Shown here: positions 47,428 through 60,078 of the stretch, piece after piece
Position numbering within the stretch: position 1 is the stretch's first letter
Layout of the letters: every line of letters starts with the position of its first letter
Source of the DNA: Zerene cesonia
Lineage: Eukaryota > Arthropoda > Insecta > Lepidoptera > Pieridae
Length of the DNA: 64,000 nucleotides
NCBI RefSeq assembly: GCF_012273895.1
Contig: NC_052127.1
Coordinates: forward strand, 5,452,247-5,516,246
Direction of reading: 5' to 3'
Program-made: the position numbers and the translations under genes
Notes under the pieces: generated by a model
The model's database searches: none
What the model was told of the DNA's origin: nothing
Seen by the model: only the letters and a program-made list of their open reading frames with translations

Positions 47428-48727
47428 CTATGTCCTTTCTGTACCAATTTTTTAATTGCCAGAATTAGACCAAATTAAAATGGGAGCACGGAAGACACCA
47501 GTTTGCAGTGCCACCCGAACAAAACCTAGAAAAACTGAGAAACAAAACACGGATTCATTGCGATGAAAAGTCTTCCACGACTTATTTTTATCTTTCAATT
47601 ATAAACAACTGACTATATTTGTGACTTTATTTTTATTACCAGAAATAGGAAAAGCAAAAGAGGATTTTTTTCCAGAATAGCAAGAAACCCTATTACCAAT
47701 AGCTCCTGTGGCATTCGCAGACAAGTAATTATGATAAGGTTATCCAGATTCTAATCCTTACAATCAATCCAAGTCTCAGGTCAGTAAAATCGATAGAATC
47801 TAGACGCTAGAATTAAACATTAGCGCTAAAAGTTCAACTAATTACTTTCGGATACTTAAAACGAATAGAATGGAAGCTGTGATGCGGGTCTCTGAGTTTT
47901 TCAGATAAGGTCTAGATTAGTTAGAGTATAAGTTTGTATTTAACACCACTACGGAGAAACCAAAGATTATAATTTGAGGATTGAGTATAGAGGTGTGAAG
48001 CGTGAGGCGAGTTGAGAGTCTGTAAAAGCCTATGTCTAATTTGTATAAAATTTAAGCAAATTTCAGTAGGTGTTAATAATATTCATTAAGGCTGAATCTT
48101 TATACATAATATTTAGTTCATGATAGCATTTAATGTAGTTTTTAATTTGATTGCTGAGGCGGGATCATGGGTGACCGGGTGGTAGCGCCGCCACAGTATG
48201 ACGAAAGGCCAAGCTTCGAATTCCACTTCTTTATAAATTTTTTAATCTTTATATTTTTTAAATATATATTTACTTCATTGTTAGATTTATTACTATTGCA
48301 CAATTTTTTCCTGGTTTCAAACTATCTTTATATCAAATATCATTCAAATAGGCATTGTGATTTAGGTCAAAAAAGAGACAGACATTGGTTTCGCATTTAT
48401 TATATTAGAAGGGATTTATTAGCCATACCTATAGGTAGTAGTTGATGTTTATGGGATTGAGAAATCTACATTTTATGGGATTCTCACACTTTTTCTTCCA
48501 GATAATCTTGTCTGCCTCTGCCTCATTAATATACAGTAGTGACAGTGATGGACCTACACAACCTAATGGCCACTTCACGTAGATCCTTACTAATAGCATT
48601 CTTTATTAGCCGTGGCGAGAGCGCTTTCTTTTGCTATGTGAGCAGATGTGTGAGGCGTTTATTTATTAATAATCTTTATATTAATAACAAGCCGTTCGCC
48701 TTGGCTTCGCCCGTGGTACATTTATAG

Positions 48728-48925
48728 CCTACTAACTGCGTCCCGCGGTTTCACCCGTGTAAGTCCGTATCCCGTAGGAATGTCGGGATAAAAAGTAGCC
48801 TATACGTTATTCCAGTTGTCCAGCTATCTACGAATCAAATTTCATTGCAATTGGTTCAGTAGTTTTTACATGAAAGAGAAACAAATACGGACTTACGCGT
48901 GCGAAACCGCGGGGCGCAGCACGTT
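48728..48925. mobile_element. Helitron-like copies in opposite orientation
   Basis: A minus-orientation copy (48728-48885) joins a short plus-orientation 3' end (48887-48925, ACTTACGCGTGCGAAACCGCG). Confidence 0.6.
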
Positions 48926-49218
48926 ATATAATAAATTTTCTTTCCTCTATTTTTCTGTTCATTTGGGCTATTACGTTCTGCTTAGGGGCGGGGCAAAAAC
49001 CAACAAATCAAAGATTCTACAGTCATTCTTCGGTTATAAATGGTAGTCTGTACTATATTTTATTCTTTTTGTCGTGGCTTTATAATATCCAAATGCAATA
49101 TGCAGGATTAAAATTTAGGAATGAATGGATAGAAATCCTTTCAACCAATTAAAATTCGTATGAATATTCGTATTCGTATTCGTCTCAAACGACAAATTAA
49201 TAAAATATTTATAGAGCA

Positions 49219-49415
49219 TCCTACTAATATTAAAAATGCGAAAGTTTGTAAGGATGTAAGTGTTTGTTGCTCTTTCATGCAAAAACTACTGAACCGATTG
49301 CAATGAAATTTGGTACGTAGACAGCTGAACAACTGGAATAATATATAGGAAACTTTTATCCCGATATTCCTACGTGATACGGACTTACGCGGATGAAACC
49401 GCGGGGCGCAGTAAG
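49219..49415 (+). mobile_element. Helitron-like element, family D
   Basis: Full-length plus copy from TCCTACTAATATTAAAAATGCG to GGGGCGCAGTAAG. The 115-residue minus-strand ORF over it is incidental. Confidence 0.7.
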
Positions 49416-49741
49416 TAATACATATACACGAAATCACAGATAAAAAAATAAAATAACAACAACCCAAAGAACTTACAAAAATATTCAACCACAGTAAAAC
49501 TAATGTATAACAAAGTTTTACAGTTATCCGTTTATTTTAAAAACAATTTTCTAAACGTAAACCCGACTGAAACACGTAGACACCCGGAGTGACATAATGG
49601 CCTCTTCACACGAGTAGAGTCTGTCTAATGGCGCTCTTTATTAGTTAACCGTCACAAAAAATGTCTTTATTGAATACGTTATTTCGTAAGCATCATTATT
49701 TTAAATGCACTTGCGTAGTCTTTTTTATCTATGCTACACTA

Positions 49742-49938
49742 TCCTACTAATATTATAAATGCGAAAGTTTGTAAGCATATGTGTGTGTTTGTTGCTCTTT
49801 CACGCAAAAACTACTGCACCGATTGCAATGAAATTTGGTACGTCGACAGCTGGACAATTGGAATATATAGGCAACTTTTTATCCCGATATTCCTACGGGA
49901 TACGGACTTACGTCGTTGAAACCGCGGAGCGCAGCTAG
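49742..49938 (+). mobile_element. Helitron-like element, family D, full length
   Basis: TCCTACTAATATTATAAATGCG to GCGCAGCTAG, flanked by A and T. Confidence 0.75.
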
Positions 49939-49964
49939 TACTTAATAAAACAACATCAAACTAG

Positions 49965-50155
49965 AAGGATCGGACTGAAATTTGGCATGCTTATCCTCAA
50001 CGATTTAGGCATTAGAAAGGATTATGACGATAAGAAAGGGCGCTAAGAAAAGATTTTGACAAGTTCTGTCAAGGGGATAAAAAGATCCCCTGTTTGTGCA
50101 AGTTTGGGTTATTGATACTTATTTTGACCACGCGGGCAAAACCGCGGGAACAGCA
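49965..50155 (+). repeat. dispersed repeat K
   Basis: TGAAATTTGGCATGCTTATC, CGCTAAGAAAAGATTTT and ACGCGGGCAAAACCGCGGG; pair of 4023-4192. Confidence 0.55.
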
Positions 50156-51977
50156 AGCATATAAAGAAGAATACATTCAAAATCAAATGTGGTAAATATA
50201 CTATATTCCAACACAAGTCCATTTAGTAACTAACTAAATCGAGATGTCGACAGTATTTTGAGCTGAAATCCTATTTAATTTATTGAAAATTCAATTAAGT
50301 TAGAGTGTTAACTCGAGTGGGATGTTTTCTTTGATCGTTTAATTACACTTCATTGCTTTGAATTCATTTTTATATAGATGAAAAACGTCTAATAAATTTA
50401 TATTTGATATTTCTGGACAGTTCAACTATTTGTATACTACTTCTAACACTGAAATAATTTTTCAAACCGGTCCCGTAGTTTCTGGGATTAGCACGTTCAA
50501 ACAAATTCTCCAGCTTTATATAACAAGTAGGTAAATATCTACCAACAAAATGCAACATGCGTTTTTTTTAAAGATTCGAAAGCTAATAAAGAAACCTTTT
50601 CAACAAAAAAGGTCACCGATCTTCCTGAAAAGGAGGTACTATTCCAGATTCCAGAGCTGTCGAGTAATAAAATGAAAAAAAAATTGATATCGCATCCGTA
50701 ACCTCCTTCGTTTATGGGAACATCAATTTAAAAAAAGTGTATATGTCACCTTTTTTAATAATCATAAAAAGCGTAGTGAACTAAGCCGATCTGGGGGTAT
50801 ATTTCATTGAATAAGTATTTCATTATATCCCCAAGAAAAGAAAAGCATTGGTTAGATTTTTCCTTGAATTGCGTTTTATAAAAGTCTATGTCAAGCAATG
50901 GTTGAGTAATGAGAAATTATCCGCTTCAACTTTTTTATTTCCAGATAAATGAAAAGACTCCTTCACCCCATACAAATGAGATGCATTTTTAATTGACACA
51001 GCTTACTTATTTTACAATATTTATAAATAAATCTAGGTTAAAGCGAAAGTGTGAAATACATTTTTTTGAATTATTTCAAAAGATGAAAAATGAATTCATA
51101 TTTAGTCAAGTCTCAGCAAAGTGGCGAAGTGTTTTTAATGATCATTTTAAATGAAATTTCATAATGAAATCGTACAGTTTTGTTTATAGAAATCAAAAGC
51201 ATAAGCATCATTTTCTTTCGTTCTCTTATTTATGAAATATACATAAATAATTATACTACACATTCAACTCTTTAAGTCTATGATTATAGCAAAATAAATT
51301 CACAATACTCTGTATAAACCATAAATTATAAGAGTTTAAAAAACTATACAGTGGCACTGATTTACATTTTTAAATCTCTTTAGTCAAATATTTGGTAAAA
51401 GCTAAAATATTAAATATTTATAACTAAAAAAATGAAAAAGAACACAGCTAAATGCTAAAACGCTACAAGCTAGTGGTGAAAATACAGTTTCATACGAATA
51501 CACTATTTTTCTAAGGCCGCGTGTATATTAGATAATTCTCCTTATATGTTAGAAGGGTATTTGTTTTTTAACACTTAAATTTCATACTTATCGTTGTAAA
51601 CATACGGTTTATTATCACTAGACGGGTGGATGTCTTAGACAGTAATTAAAGCAGTGACAAGATTACACGACTGTAAAAATTATTAAAACTAAACTCTAAC
51701 AAAGGCAAGGCAAAAGTAAGAAATACTAATAATACTTAGGTATACTTAGGTACAATCCGTATATATTATCCACTTCAAGTTATCTCTATTAATATTCTAC
51801 AAATGGAAAAAGCCCGGTACTGTCTATTTTTCGCTTTGACTACGCGACTGAGACCGCGGAAAGCCAGTTAAAATATAATACAGTTTGGTACTGTAATATA
51901 AAATCGTAACTCTTACCTACATAATATATTTGTATAATACATATAATTTTATTATTCCATAGAAAAATTAACTCATA

Positions 51978-52094
51978 AACACACTCACACAGTCACACGC
52001 ACACACACACACACACACATAAACACACACAGGCGCGCGCGCGCGCATATACACGCACGCACGCACACTCACAGACACACACACACACTCAACA
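51978..52094. repeat. compound CA / GC / CACG microsatellite
   Basis: Runs of CA, then GCGCGCGCGCGC and ACGC repeats, then CA again. Alternating purine-pyrimidine throughout. Confidence 0.95.
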
Positions 52095-52739
52095 TTCATA
52101 GGGTTGGCTATCCCCCCTTTTTGCTTTTATATAACAATTTTTAGTTTTAGTTTTATTTTTTTATCTTTTAATGTTTAAATTTTTTTTACCTACAAGTATA
52201 TTGGTTATTATTATTATTTGTCAGTAAAAAAAGGGTAAAATGCACCCGCGTCCTCATACAAAATCGACTTTTCGTATTCATAGACAAGACCGCCTTGGAT
52301 AAAACTATTTTGTTAGTGGACTACTCGAAAGGTTGAAAGTTTTGTTATGAATAAAATTTTCGGGCGGTCTTCAGTAATTTTAATATCGGATGAGCTTATT
52401 GGAAAAGTTTTTGCACCAATTTATTTTTGATTAAGAGGAATTTCGCATTGAATGGACGGGATAAAATTCGTGCTCGGACAAGGTGAGCCATTATTTTAAT
52501 GTAGTCTTTTTTATTGTAATATCGACGAATTGTGTTTATTTCCACGATTGCAACATTGTATTTTGTACTATTGTACGTATGTACTATATGTATAATGTAC
52601 GTATGTGTGTGTACTTTGTTTAAAATTTTTCAAGGATACAGAAAATGTAGATTTTAGTAGATACCATTAGATACAAACACAAAATGAATCACGCCAATCC
52701 GAAAACCCACTCAGTTCCCGAGTAACAAAAAAATATATA

Positions 52740-52886
52740 TATAAAATGTAAAATAGTATGTATATTTCTGTCTCATTCTTTGCCGGCTTCATTCTATACA
52801 TTTTTGTATTTGTGTCTCTTATCTGTCGTTTTTTCCGTTGCATCAGTTGCATCATCATTTGAAATCACGATTCTAAAGAAGTTTTT
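52740..52886 (+). repeat. dispersed repeat I, copy 2
   Basis: Pair of 8457-8620; contains a short internal duplication of TTGCATCA. Confidence 0.7.
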
Positions 52887-53010
52887 GGGAACGTTGAAGG
52901 AGAATGAGGCTAAGAGGTATGTATGTACTTATAAATTTCACATTTTTGCTTCTTTATTACAAGCAATTTTAAATTATTTACCCATACACTTGTTTACTTT
53001 ATCTCTTACT

Positions 53011-53194
53011 AGACGCTCGTCCGGGTTTCGCCCGGATATTAAAACTCCTGTTTTATCACAAGGAGCATTTAATCGGAATAAAAATATCCCTGTCTGTATA
53101 TCAAATTTCATAAAAATCCACTCAGTAGTTTCAGCTTGATTGACGGACAACATTCAAACAAACAAACTTTCACATTTATAATATTAGTGTGGCA
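53011..53194 (-). mobile_element. Helitron-like element, family F
   Basis: TAGACGCTCGTCCGGGTTTCG edge to TATAATATTAGTGTGGC; uninterrupted copy. Confidence 0.65.
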
Positions 53195-53245
53195 TGATGG
53201 TATATTTCTAGGTTTCCTAATCATCCCAATATTTCCTAATCATTT

Positions 53246-53392
53246 AATGTGGGAGTCGAGCATCCTATATTCCTTAAAAGCGGGTAGCGCATTCTCAAAG
53301 GTATGACTTTCTGCGATTGTTTATGGGCGGTGGTGATCGTTTACCATCAGGCGAACCACCAGCTCAGTTGCCCGCTATAACATAAAAAAAAT
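53246..53392 (-). mobile_element. SINE-like element, family C, internally deleted
   Basis: TGTGGGAGTCGAGCATCC start joined to GCGGGTAGCGC and GGTGATCGTTTACCATCAGG; the middle is lost. Confidence 0.65.
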
Positions 53393-53519
53393 GTCTATTT
53401 CTTGCAATGGCAGTAAAACAAGCCGCCTATAGGATGTCGCTGGCGAAAAGTTTATATCATCAGTATCATTAGACAGTCGTATGCAATGTCTAACAACAAT
53501 GTGTAATCGTCCTGAATTA

Positions 53520-53600
53520 GATACTCTTCTCATAGTTGACTTACTTCCACCTTACAAGTACTACTCTTCTCATAGTAGAATTTCTTCCACCTTACAAGTG
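53520..53600. repeat. tandem duplication of about 46 bp
   Basis: CTCTTCTCATAGT...TTCCACCTTACAAGT occurs twice in succession, just upstream of the coding-like stretch at 53579-53737. Confidence 0.75.
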
Positions 53601-53737
53601 CAGGATACTTGAGGATGCTTATGGAAGAAGCAATGACGGAGATCAGACGGCATTATGTGGCATTAATCATACAGATCCATGAAGAGCGCGTCATTGAAAC
53701 GGAATCGGGCGTCCTGCCAACGCCGCTGTACCGTTAA
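53579..53737 (+). other. short coding-like ORF, unrecognised
   Basis: An open frame of 52 codons without a starting ATG, ending TAA at 53735-53737, with a balanced, protein-like composition (YLRMLMEEAMTEIRRHY, EERVIETESGV). It is less AT-rich than its surroundings. It may be a fragment of a mobile-element protein or chance; no splice sites are convincing. Confidence 0.25.
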
Positions 53738-54450
53738 AATATTTTGACTGGAATAACAATTATGCCAAATGTAGATTTAGAGAGTGGGTGAAATAGATTT
53801 TATGAAGCGTTTTTTAAGTTTCCGTACCTAAAGGCTAAAACTGTCTGTCTATCTGTCTGCCACAAGACTCTATCTCAAGAAACGTGATGGGTAGACAACT
53901 GATCATGAAACGTGATACAATTGAGGTTAAGCAACAATTAGCACGGTCATTATTTGGATGGGAAAGATGTTCAAGTTCCTCTTTTGCTAATTAGTTGGTC
54001 GCGAAACCGACTTGCACTTCACCTATTTTTTATATAAAAACCATGTTTATACTTAACTAATAACAAATACAGATGGTACAGCACTTGTGTACTTAAAAGA
54101 CAAACAAACAAAATATTACAAATATTTAAACATATATTACTTAAATAGAATATGAAAATGTTAACGCATTTAAAATATACTAAGTTTTTCATCGTCGCAC
54201 CAATTTTTATTAATTTCTATTAAGGTCAGTCATTAGTAGGTTATTGTTTGAATCTCATCGAATTCCTATAAGATACTAAATGCCGACGAACAGTCGCCTT
54301 AATATCAAGCTATCTACATTAAAAGCTGAATAAAATAAACATTCAATCGGTTTAGAGATTCATACGGCATCTGACTCTGTCTCTCAAAGTAAAAGGTTCC
54401 TTACAAACATCTTATTAAATTGGTTTATGTATGTAGGAGTCATGTCTTTT

Positions 54451-54708
54451 AATGTGTGAGTCTAGCATTCTTTATCAGGATTTGGGCCAGCTCGCACCGG
54501 GGATAAGTAAGCACCATTGATAGAAGGTCTTATCGTTCGGTGAGTGGGGGAGCTGGTGGCCTGTATCCTTTTCTTAACAGTTCCCAGTTCTTTCCTCTTA
54601 CTTCAATCTTTTGTTTCCTTATCCCTTTTCCATTACAGACTCTTTCTGTTCGCTTACCATCTCTCGACCACCACGAGCATTTTCGCTAACTCCCACAAAA
54701 AATATCGT
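54451..54708 (-). mobile_element. diverged SINE-like element, family C
   Basis: GTGTGAGTCTAGC start, CAGCTCGCACCGGGG and TTCGGTGAGTGGGGGAGC landmarks with many changes. Confidence 0.55.
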
Positions 54709-56565
54709 TAATTTGATTGCTAGAGTTAGTACTATATTTAAAATAACATGAATACTAGCTTTTGCTCCTTTTAATTTTATTTTATAATGGATATTTTCTC
54801 ATTAGTTTTTTTATAATCTACATAAAACTTTTATAAATTTAGACAATAAGTATTGATTCCCTTGCAAATTGGCATTCCATTTTCGAATCAATTCGAACAT
54901 TATACAGAGATGATAATACAGACTTCAAAATAACAGCTCAAAAACGCTGACCTAATAATCCCACTACGAAGCACCGGTCCATTGGTTTCCAATCAATTAT
55001 TTGAATACTTAAAACCGTCGATGCGTTTCATTCGGCACATGAACCTTTACACTGGCGGTGAGCCAAGCCGGCATTCCATCGTCTAGACGGTAATAACAGC
55101 TCACAATATTTCGTCATTATTATGATTACTATGTTCATTGAAACAATTGCCTTTAAAAAAAAAGAAAAAATTGAGTGTCAGAAAAAGGTTACTATGAAAT
55201 AATTTTGAACAAAAAATGAAAATACCTTAAAATTTACAGAACTAGACCAAATTTAAATGGGACCGAATCTTACAAATAAAAAACAATCATCAATATCGGT
55301 TGACACAATAAAAAGTTATGAAATAACAAACACAAATAGCAAATAGTTGAAATTTATTGCTATTATGGAAAAAAAACGAAAAAAACGAAAAAAAAAAACA
55401 AAAAGAAGCATAGAAAAAAGCAGAATTCATATTACTTCTTTGTAAAAAGCCAATAAACAGACAAACACACACCGAATAAAACATTCCTAACTATTTATTC
55501 TAACATTAATTAAATCCAACATAATCATTTCTTAATAAGCTTAATTTAATACATTCTTCCGATTATAAAATACGAACTCCAGAATTCGCATTACTCACCA
55601 ATAAACGTTATTCATATTTCAAACGATGATCACATTAAAGTAAAGACATCTGGATGGTTTATTTCAGTTTATTTAAATCGCCAGTCTCTGATGTCACGAT
55701 CCGTTCGACGTATATTTAATTCCATCAATTTTAGAAATTCATCACTATTCAGCGACTAAACAGAAACGAAAAGAGCAGAGCTTTGTTTTTCTTTAGAAAA
55801 CTGATTTCCGAACGGATGGTTTTTGCCGCTTGGTTGTTATAAAAATATAAATGTTTTTCATTGTAAATAATAGAAGAAAGAATAAGTCTGAATTGTATTA
55901 ACTTCATCATATTACTTAATGAATGTTTAAATATTAGGAAATAAAAAGATTTTATTAATATTCATTCAGTTAAGATATTTGAAGCAAAATATTATAATTA
56001 GATTCATATTTTTAAACGTTTATTTCATCGTCTTACTCGCAAATTCTAAAAGTTCTTATTCCGAAACTATAATAACAGTTTATCACGATTAATAAATAGC
56101 AGAATATTATGTAACTGGCAATACAGATTATTATCTATATTTTACATAAACGTCACAATGAAATTTACCATTTAGATATTAAAATACATTAAATACAGAC
56201 ATAAAACATACAAACGCAAATGAATACTCAGTTAAAAGCCACAACTGTGACTCACAGACCCACAGCCGGTCCTAAATAACAGGCTTTACCCTAAAAGCTA
56301 AAATAAAAACATTCAACCACGCGAAGTCCCACACTTTGCACCGTTAAATTCAATGTTTAGGCAACACTTGCCAAACTAAACATCGCATCTGAGTATTCAC
56401 AGTAACATCATTAATTTCTGTCTAGACGAGAATTTATAAAAAAATAGGCCAATCAAAAGACACAGAATTTATTGCCTGAGGATCGTCAGTTTTTATACAA
56501 CAATCTATATTAAAAAGACAGTTTTTAAATATTAAATTACCATTAGAGAGCGGCTTAAACTCAAT

Positions 56566-56841
56566 ACCAAATATTATAAATGGGAAACTCTGTGTGTTTT
56601 CCTCTTGTTTTCTTCACGCCTAAACCAGTAAACCGATTGGAATGAAATTTGGAAGAAATAAATGCGAAAGTTTGTAAGGATGTGTGTGTGTTTGCTGTTT
56701 CACGCAAAAACTACAGAACCGATTGCAATGAAATTTGATACGTAGACAGCTGGACAACTGGAATAACATATAGGTAACTTTTTATCCCGGTATTCCTACG
56801 GGATACGGACTTACGCGGCCGAAACCGCGGGGCGCAGCTAG
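56566..56841 (+). mobile_element. Helitron-like element, family D, with duplicated 5' part
   Basis: A diverged 5' half (56566-56655) is followed by a second start (AATGCGAAAGTTTGTAAGG) and a normal 3' end GCGCAGCTAG. Confidence 0.65.
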
Positions 56842-57435
56842 TTTCATGATATATATGTTCCATAATATATAATTCCACGTATTTTGAATATACTATGCCA
56901 TATTCTGATTAAATATTATCGGTAAACAAAAATAAGCGTAGTGCAGACGTGCGTAACGAAATTGTAGCTTCGTGGGCCACGGCGGACGTGTGCGCGCAGC
57001 TTAATGCCGCCATTTTGTCTGCTTTATGGCTGCGACTTTTTCTCTATGACAGTTGTTATGAAATCCACCAGGATCGTGGGGTGAATAAACGTGGATAATG
57101 TTTTTATGGCCTATTTGTGGTTTGTGATACGCAAATAGTAGTAATGATATATTTTCGGATAAAATTATAACGCCGTTTGCTTTAAATAAGTGATAAAAAT
57201 ATTGGGAAAAAATGTTTATTTCCAATTGTAAAATATTTCAATATTGGTCTATCTTCTAAACTAGATAACTATTGTCTGAGAAGACACTTCCTTGAAATTA
57301 TTAACATTAACATTGTTATATTATAGTCCTTAAAAAATAAAATTTGTTATTATAATAATGACAAGGACTACCACAAAAAATGCATTAAGAATAAGACATT
57401 AAAAAATAATGATAAGGTTATATACATGTGTGAAT

Positions 57436-57487
57436 ATGACTGTGTGTGTGTGTGTTTGTGTCTGTGTGTGTGTGTGTGTGTGTGTAT
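57436..57487. repeat. (GT)n microsatellite
   Basis: TG dinucleotides with a few interruptions. Confidence 0.95.
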
Positions 57488-57837
57488 GTACAATTAGTAC
57501 ATAACAACAAATAAATGAATATACAAAAAAAGAATCAGCAAGAATATCATCACATTTTCAAGTAAATAACGTTTAAAGGCAAGATATCTGAAGGAATGAA
57601 ATATTAAAATATAAAACACTCTTAAACAGTCTTTACGAACCCTGTTAACTTTGACCCAATCCTTTATGAGACACACTGCTAGTGCGGTTGGCAAACTTGT
57701 AAATTAAATTAAATTTATTTATTTATACTGATACCAAAACTGATCAATTAGCATGCCAATGGTTTAGATATATTTCATGATAATTATCACAAAATCTGTG
57801 AATATTTAAAAACATCTATGTAATGTATATATAAATA

Positions 57838-57950
57838 AAAACATCTTTGTAGAGGTTGTGCCTCTGCGAATAATCTGCTCATTAATGCGGTGGTGATCGC
57901 TTACCATCAGGCGAACCACCAGCTCAGCTGCCCGCTGTGACATAACATAA
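57838..57950 (-). mobile_element. 5' fragment of SINE-like family C
   Basis: Only the end carrying GTGGTGATCGCTTACCATCA and AACCACCAGCTCAGC remains. Confidence 0.6.
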
Positions 57951-58292
57951 CCAGTAAGAGTAAAAAAAATCATTGGTAAATATTACATTGTTTACATCAA
58001 GGAAATCAAAATATAAGGAAAACACTTAAACGAAATATTCAATAATTATATCTGTCAATCGATACACACGTGTATCATATTCAAATAAGGATCCTCGTTC
58101 ACAAAACGGAGATTACTTCGAAGAGTAAGTAAGTATTTTTCCGTTTAAAAACTTTCAAAGCAAAGATAATGAAATGTTTAACAAAGGTTTCGCGTTCGCT
58201 TCGCCGATCAAATGACACGAACTTGATTTGCCTTGAGCTGATTCCATGAATAAATTAAGCGATGTTTTATTTACTCTAAATCTTCAATATAT

Positions 58293-58450
58293 CGTTTAGA
58301 AATTAAAAACTTTGTCTCCCCGTGACCACGCTCGCTGTAAAGTGTTCGAAACGTCGGGTTAATAATATCATGAATAACACGCGTTTAAAATCCGTTAAAA
58401 TGTTTTTAATTTCTAAATGTATAATACTCGCGTAAAATCAAACACAAGAA
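58293..58450. mobile_element. palindromic family H, left arm deleted
   Basis: The core CTCCCCGTGACCACGCTCGC follows a shortened left arm; the right arm and outer ACTCGCGTAAAATCAAACAC are intact. Confidence 0.65.
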
Positions 58451-59007
58451 AATACTTAAATATAACGTGTTAAGTCCTTCCTTCTTCCAGTTAGATGGTA
58501 AATATCGATGAATTATTTGGATCTAATACACAAATTAACTTTAAATATAGGTTTGGTAATAAAAATACAAACGTATTTTCTTATGTTTGATTTTACGCGA
58601 GTACACATACATTGAGTCCTATATTCTATCCTTATATCCTTTCCAATTATCTCGCACTAAGGTTAAAAATGTTATATCACAGCTATTCCGTCAGGAAATA
58701 TAGAAAAACATAGAAACACTACACATACATACATATACTTACACACTCACACACTCACACAATCAATTCCCTTATACTGCAATTATATCGGGTATGTCAG
58801 AATCTTCACTTGGAACCTTATAATTTCTTTCATTTTAGTTGTTTATTGCTTGTTTAGTTTTTTTCACACACTGTATTGAATAGTTAATGGTGTACCTTGT
58901 AATTGGCGTACAATATGTTACAATACGTACGTTTGTAAACGGAACTATTTATTGTATGTTTAGCTGTAAGGTACACTTCTTAAAAAGTAATAAATAAATA
59001 ATAAATT

Positions 59008-59178
59008 GAGAAATTAAAGACTTAACGGATTTTAAACGTGATCGATTCACTGTCGGAGACAGTCACAGAGACTCAGTCTCCCCGTGACCACGCTCGCTGT
59101 AAAGTGTTCGAAACGTCGGGTTAATAATATAATGAATAAATCGCGTTTAAAATCCGTTTAAAAGTCTTTAATTCTTTT
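59008..59178. mobile_element. palindromic family H copy
   Basis: Both arms and the core present. The core is preceded by an extra palindromic stretch (CACTGTCGGAGACAGTCAC). Confidence 0.65.
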
Positions 59179-59269
59179 ATGTTTTTTAATACAGTTCGTG
59201 AAAACTATTTCTAATTTACGTATAGGGCCAGAAAGCATATAGCCGATGCAATTTAATTTTTTTTTATAT

Positions 59270-59660
59270 AAAGGAAATAATTCTTAGATTGAGGAAAGGA
59301 CTCGGAAGGGTAAGGAAAAAGATATGGGACTCTGGCTCCCCCTCTCACCGAACAAAACACACATTTAGATAAAACTTTTTCACACCGATATTCCGTGAGG
59401 GAGAAGTACCTTCCAAGCGAGCTAGGGGTTACCGCCACCTCGTATAGCAGTCTTAGTTTAATATTACTTTGACTTTTCGTACCGTGACATTACAGCAGGC
59501 TTATTGCAGGGATAAAACAGCATAGTCATACCATATTGGTATCACTCAATTAGTTGAATGAGTGACTCTCTATTTGGTGATCATGAGTGTTTTATACTCT
59601 TTTGTAAAAGGTGGTGGTAGCCCCCTGGCCCAATTCGTGCCGAAGCGTGCTCGACTCCCA
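59270..59660 (+). mobile_element. SINE-like family C copy interrupted by unrelated sequence
   Basis: 59270-59425 matches the middle of the family and 59630-59660 is its end (CGTGCCGAAGCGTGCTCGACTCCCACA split by about 200 bp), so a later insertion or rearrangement separated them. Confidence 0.5.
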
Positions 59661-59895
59661 CACTCAAATACACCTATAATACCATACCATAACCTGCGCT
59701 ATTAAAGTTGTCCTAAATTTAATACAATCATTTAAATGAATTCAATTTATTTATAATTAATATTGCGCTTCAAACTGAACGTTGTAATAAACTGGTTATG
59801 AAGCTAAATTTAAATCTAATAAATATTTGAATTACTATCTACAGCGTGAATACTAGTGATATATGAACATGAAATTGTGAAATTCATTAACGAAT

Positions 59896-60078
59896 CCCTG
59901 CTAATATCATAAATGCGATAGTTTGTGAGGATTGATGTATATGCATGTGTATTTTTGTTACTCTTTCACGCAAAAACTAGTTAACCGATTGCAATGAAAT
60001 TCGGTATGTAGATAGCTGGACAGCTGGAATAACATATAGACAACTTTTATCCCGATATTCCTACGGGATACGGAGTTA
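59896..60078 (+). mobile_element. Helitron-like element, family D, 3'-truncated
   Basis: TCCCTGCTAATATCATAAATGCG start; stops after CTACGGGATACGG without the CTAG end. Confidence 0.6.

Noticed and set aside
49141..49488. 115-residue minus-strand ORF
   Set aside because: Mostly a Helitron-like element read in reverse, followed by low-complexity residues.
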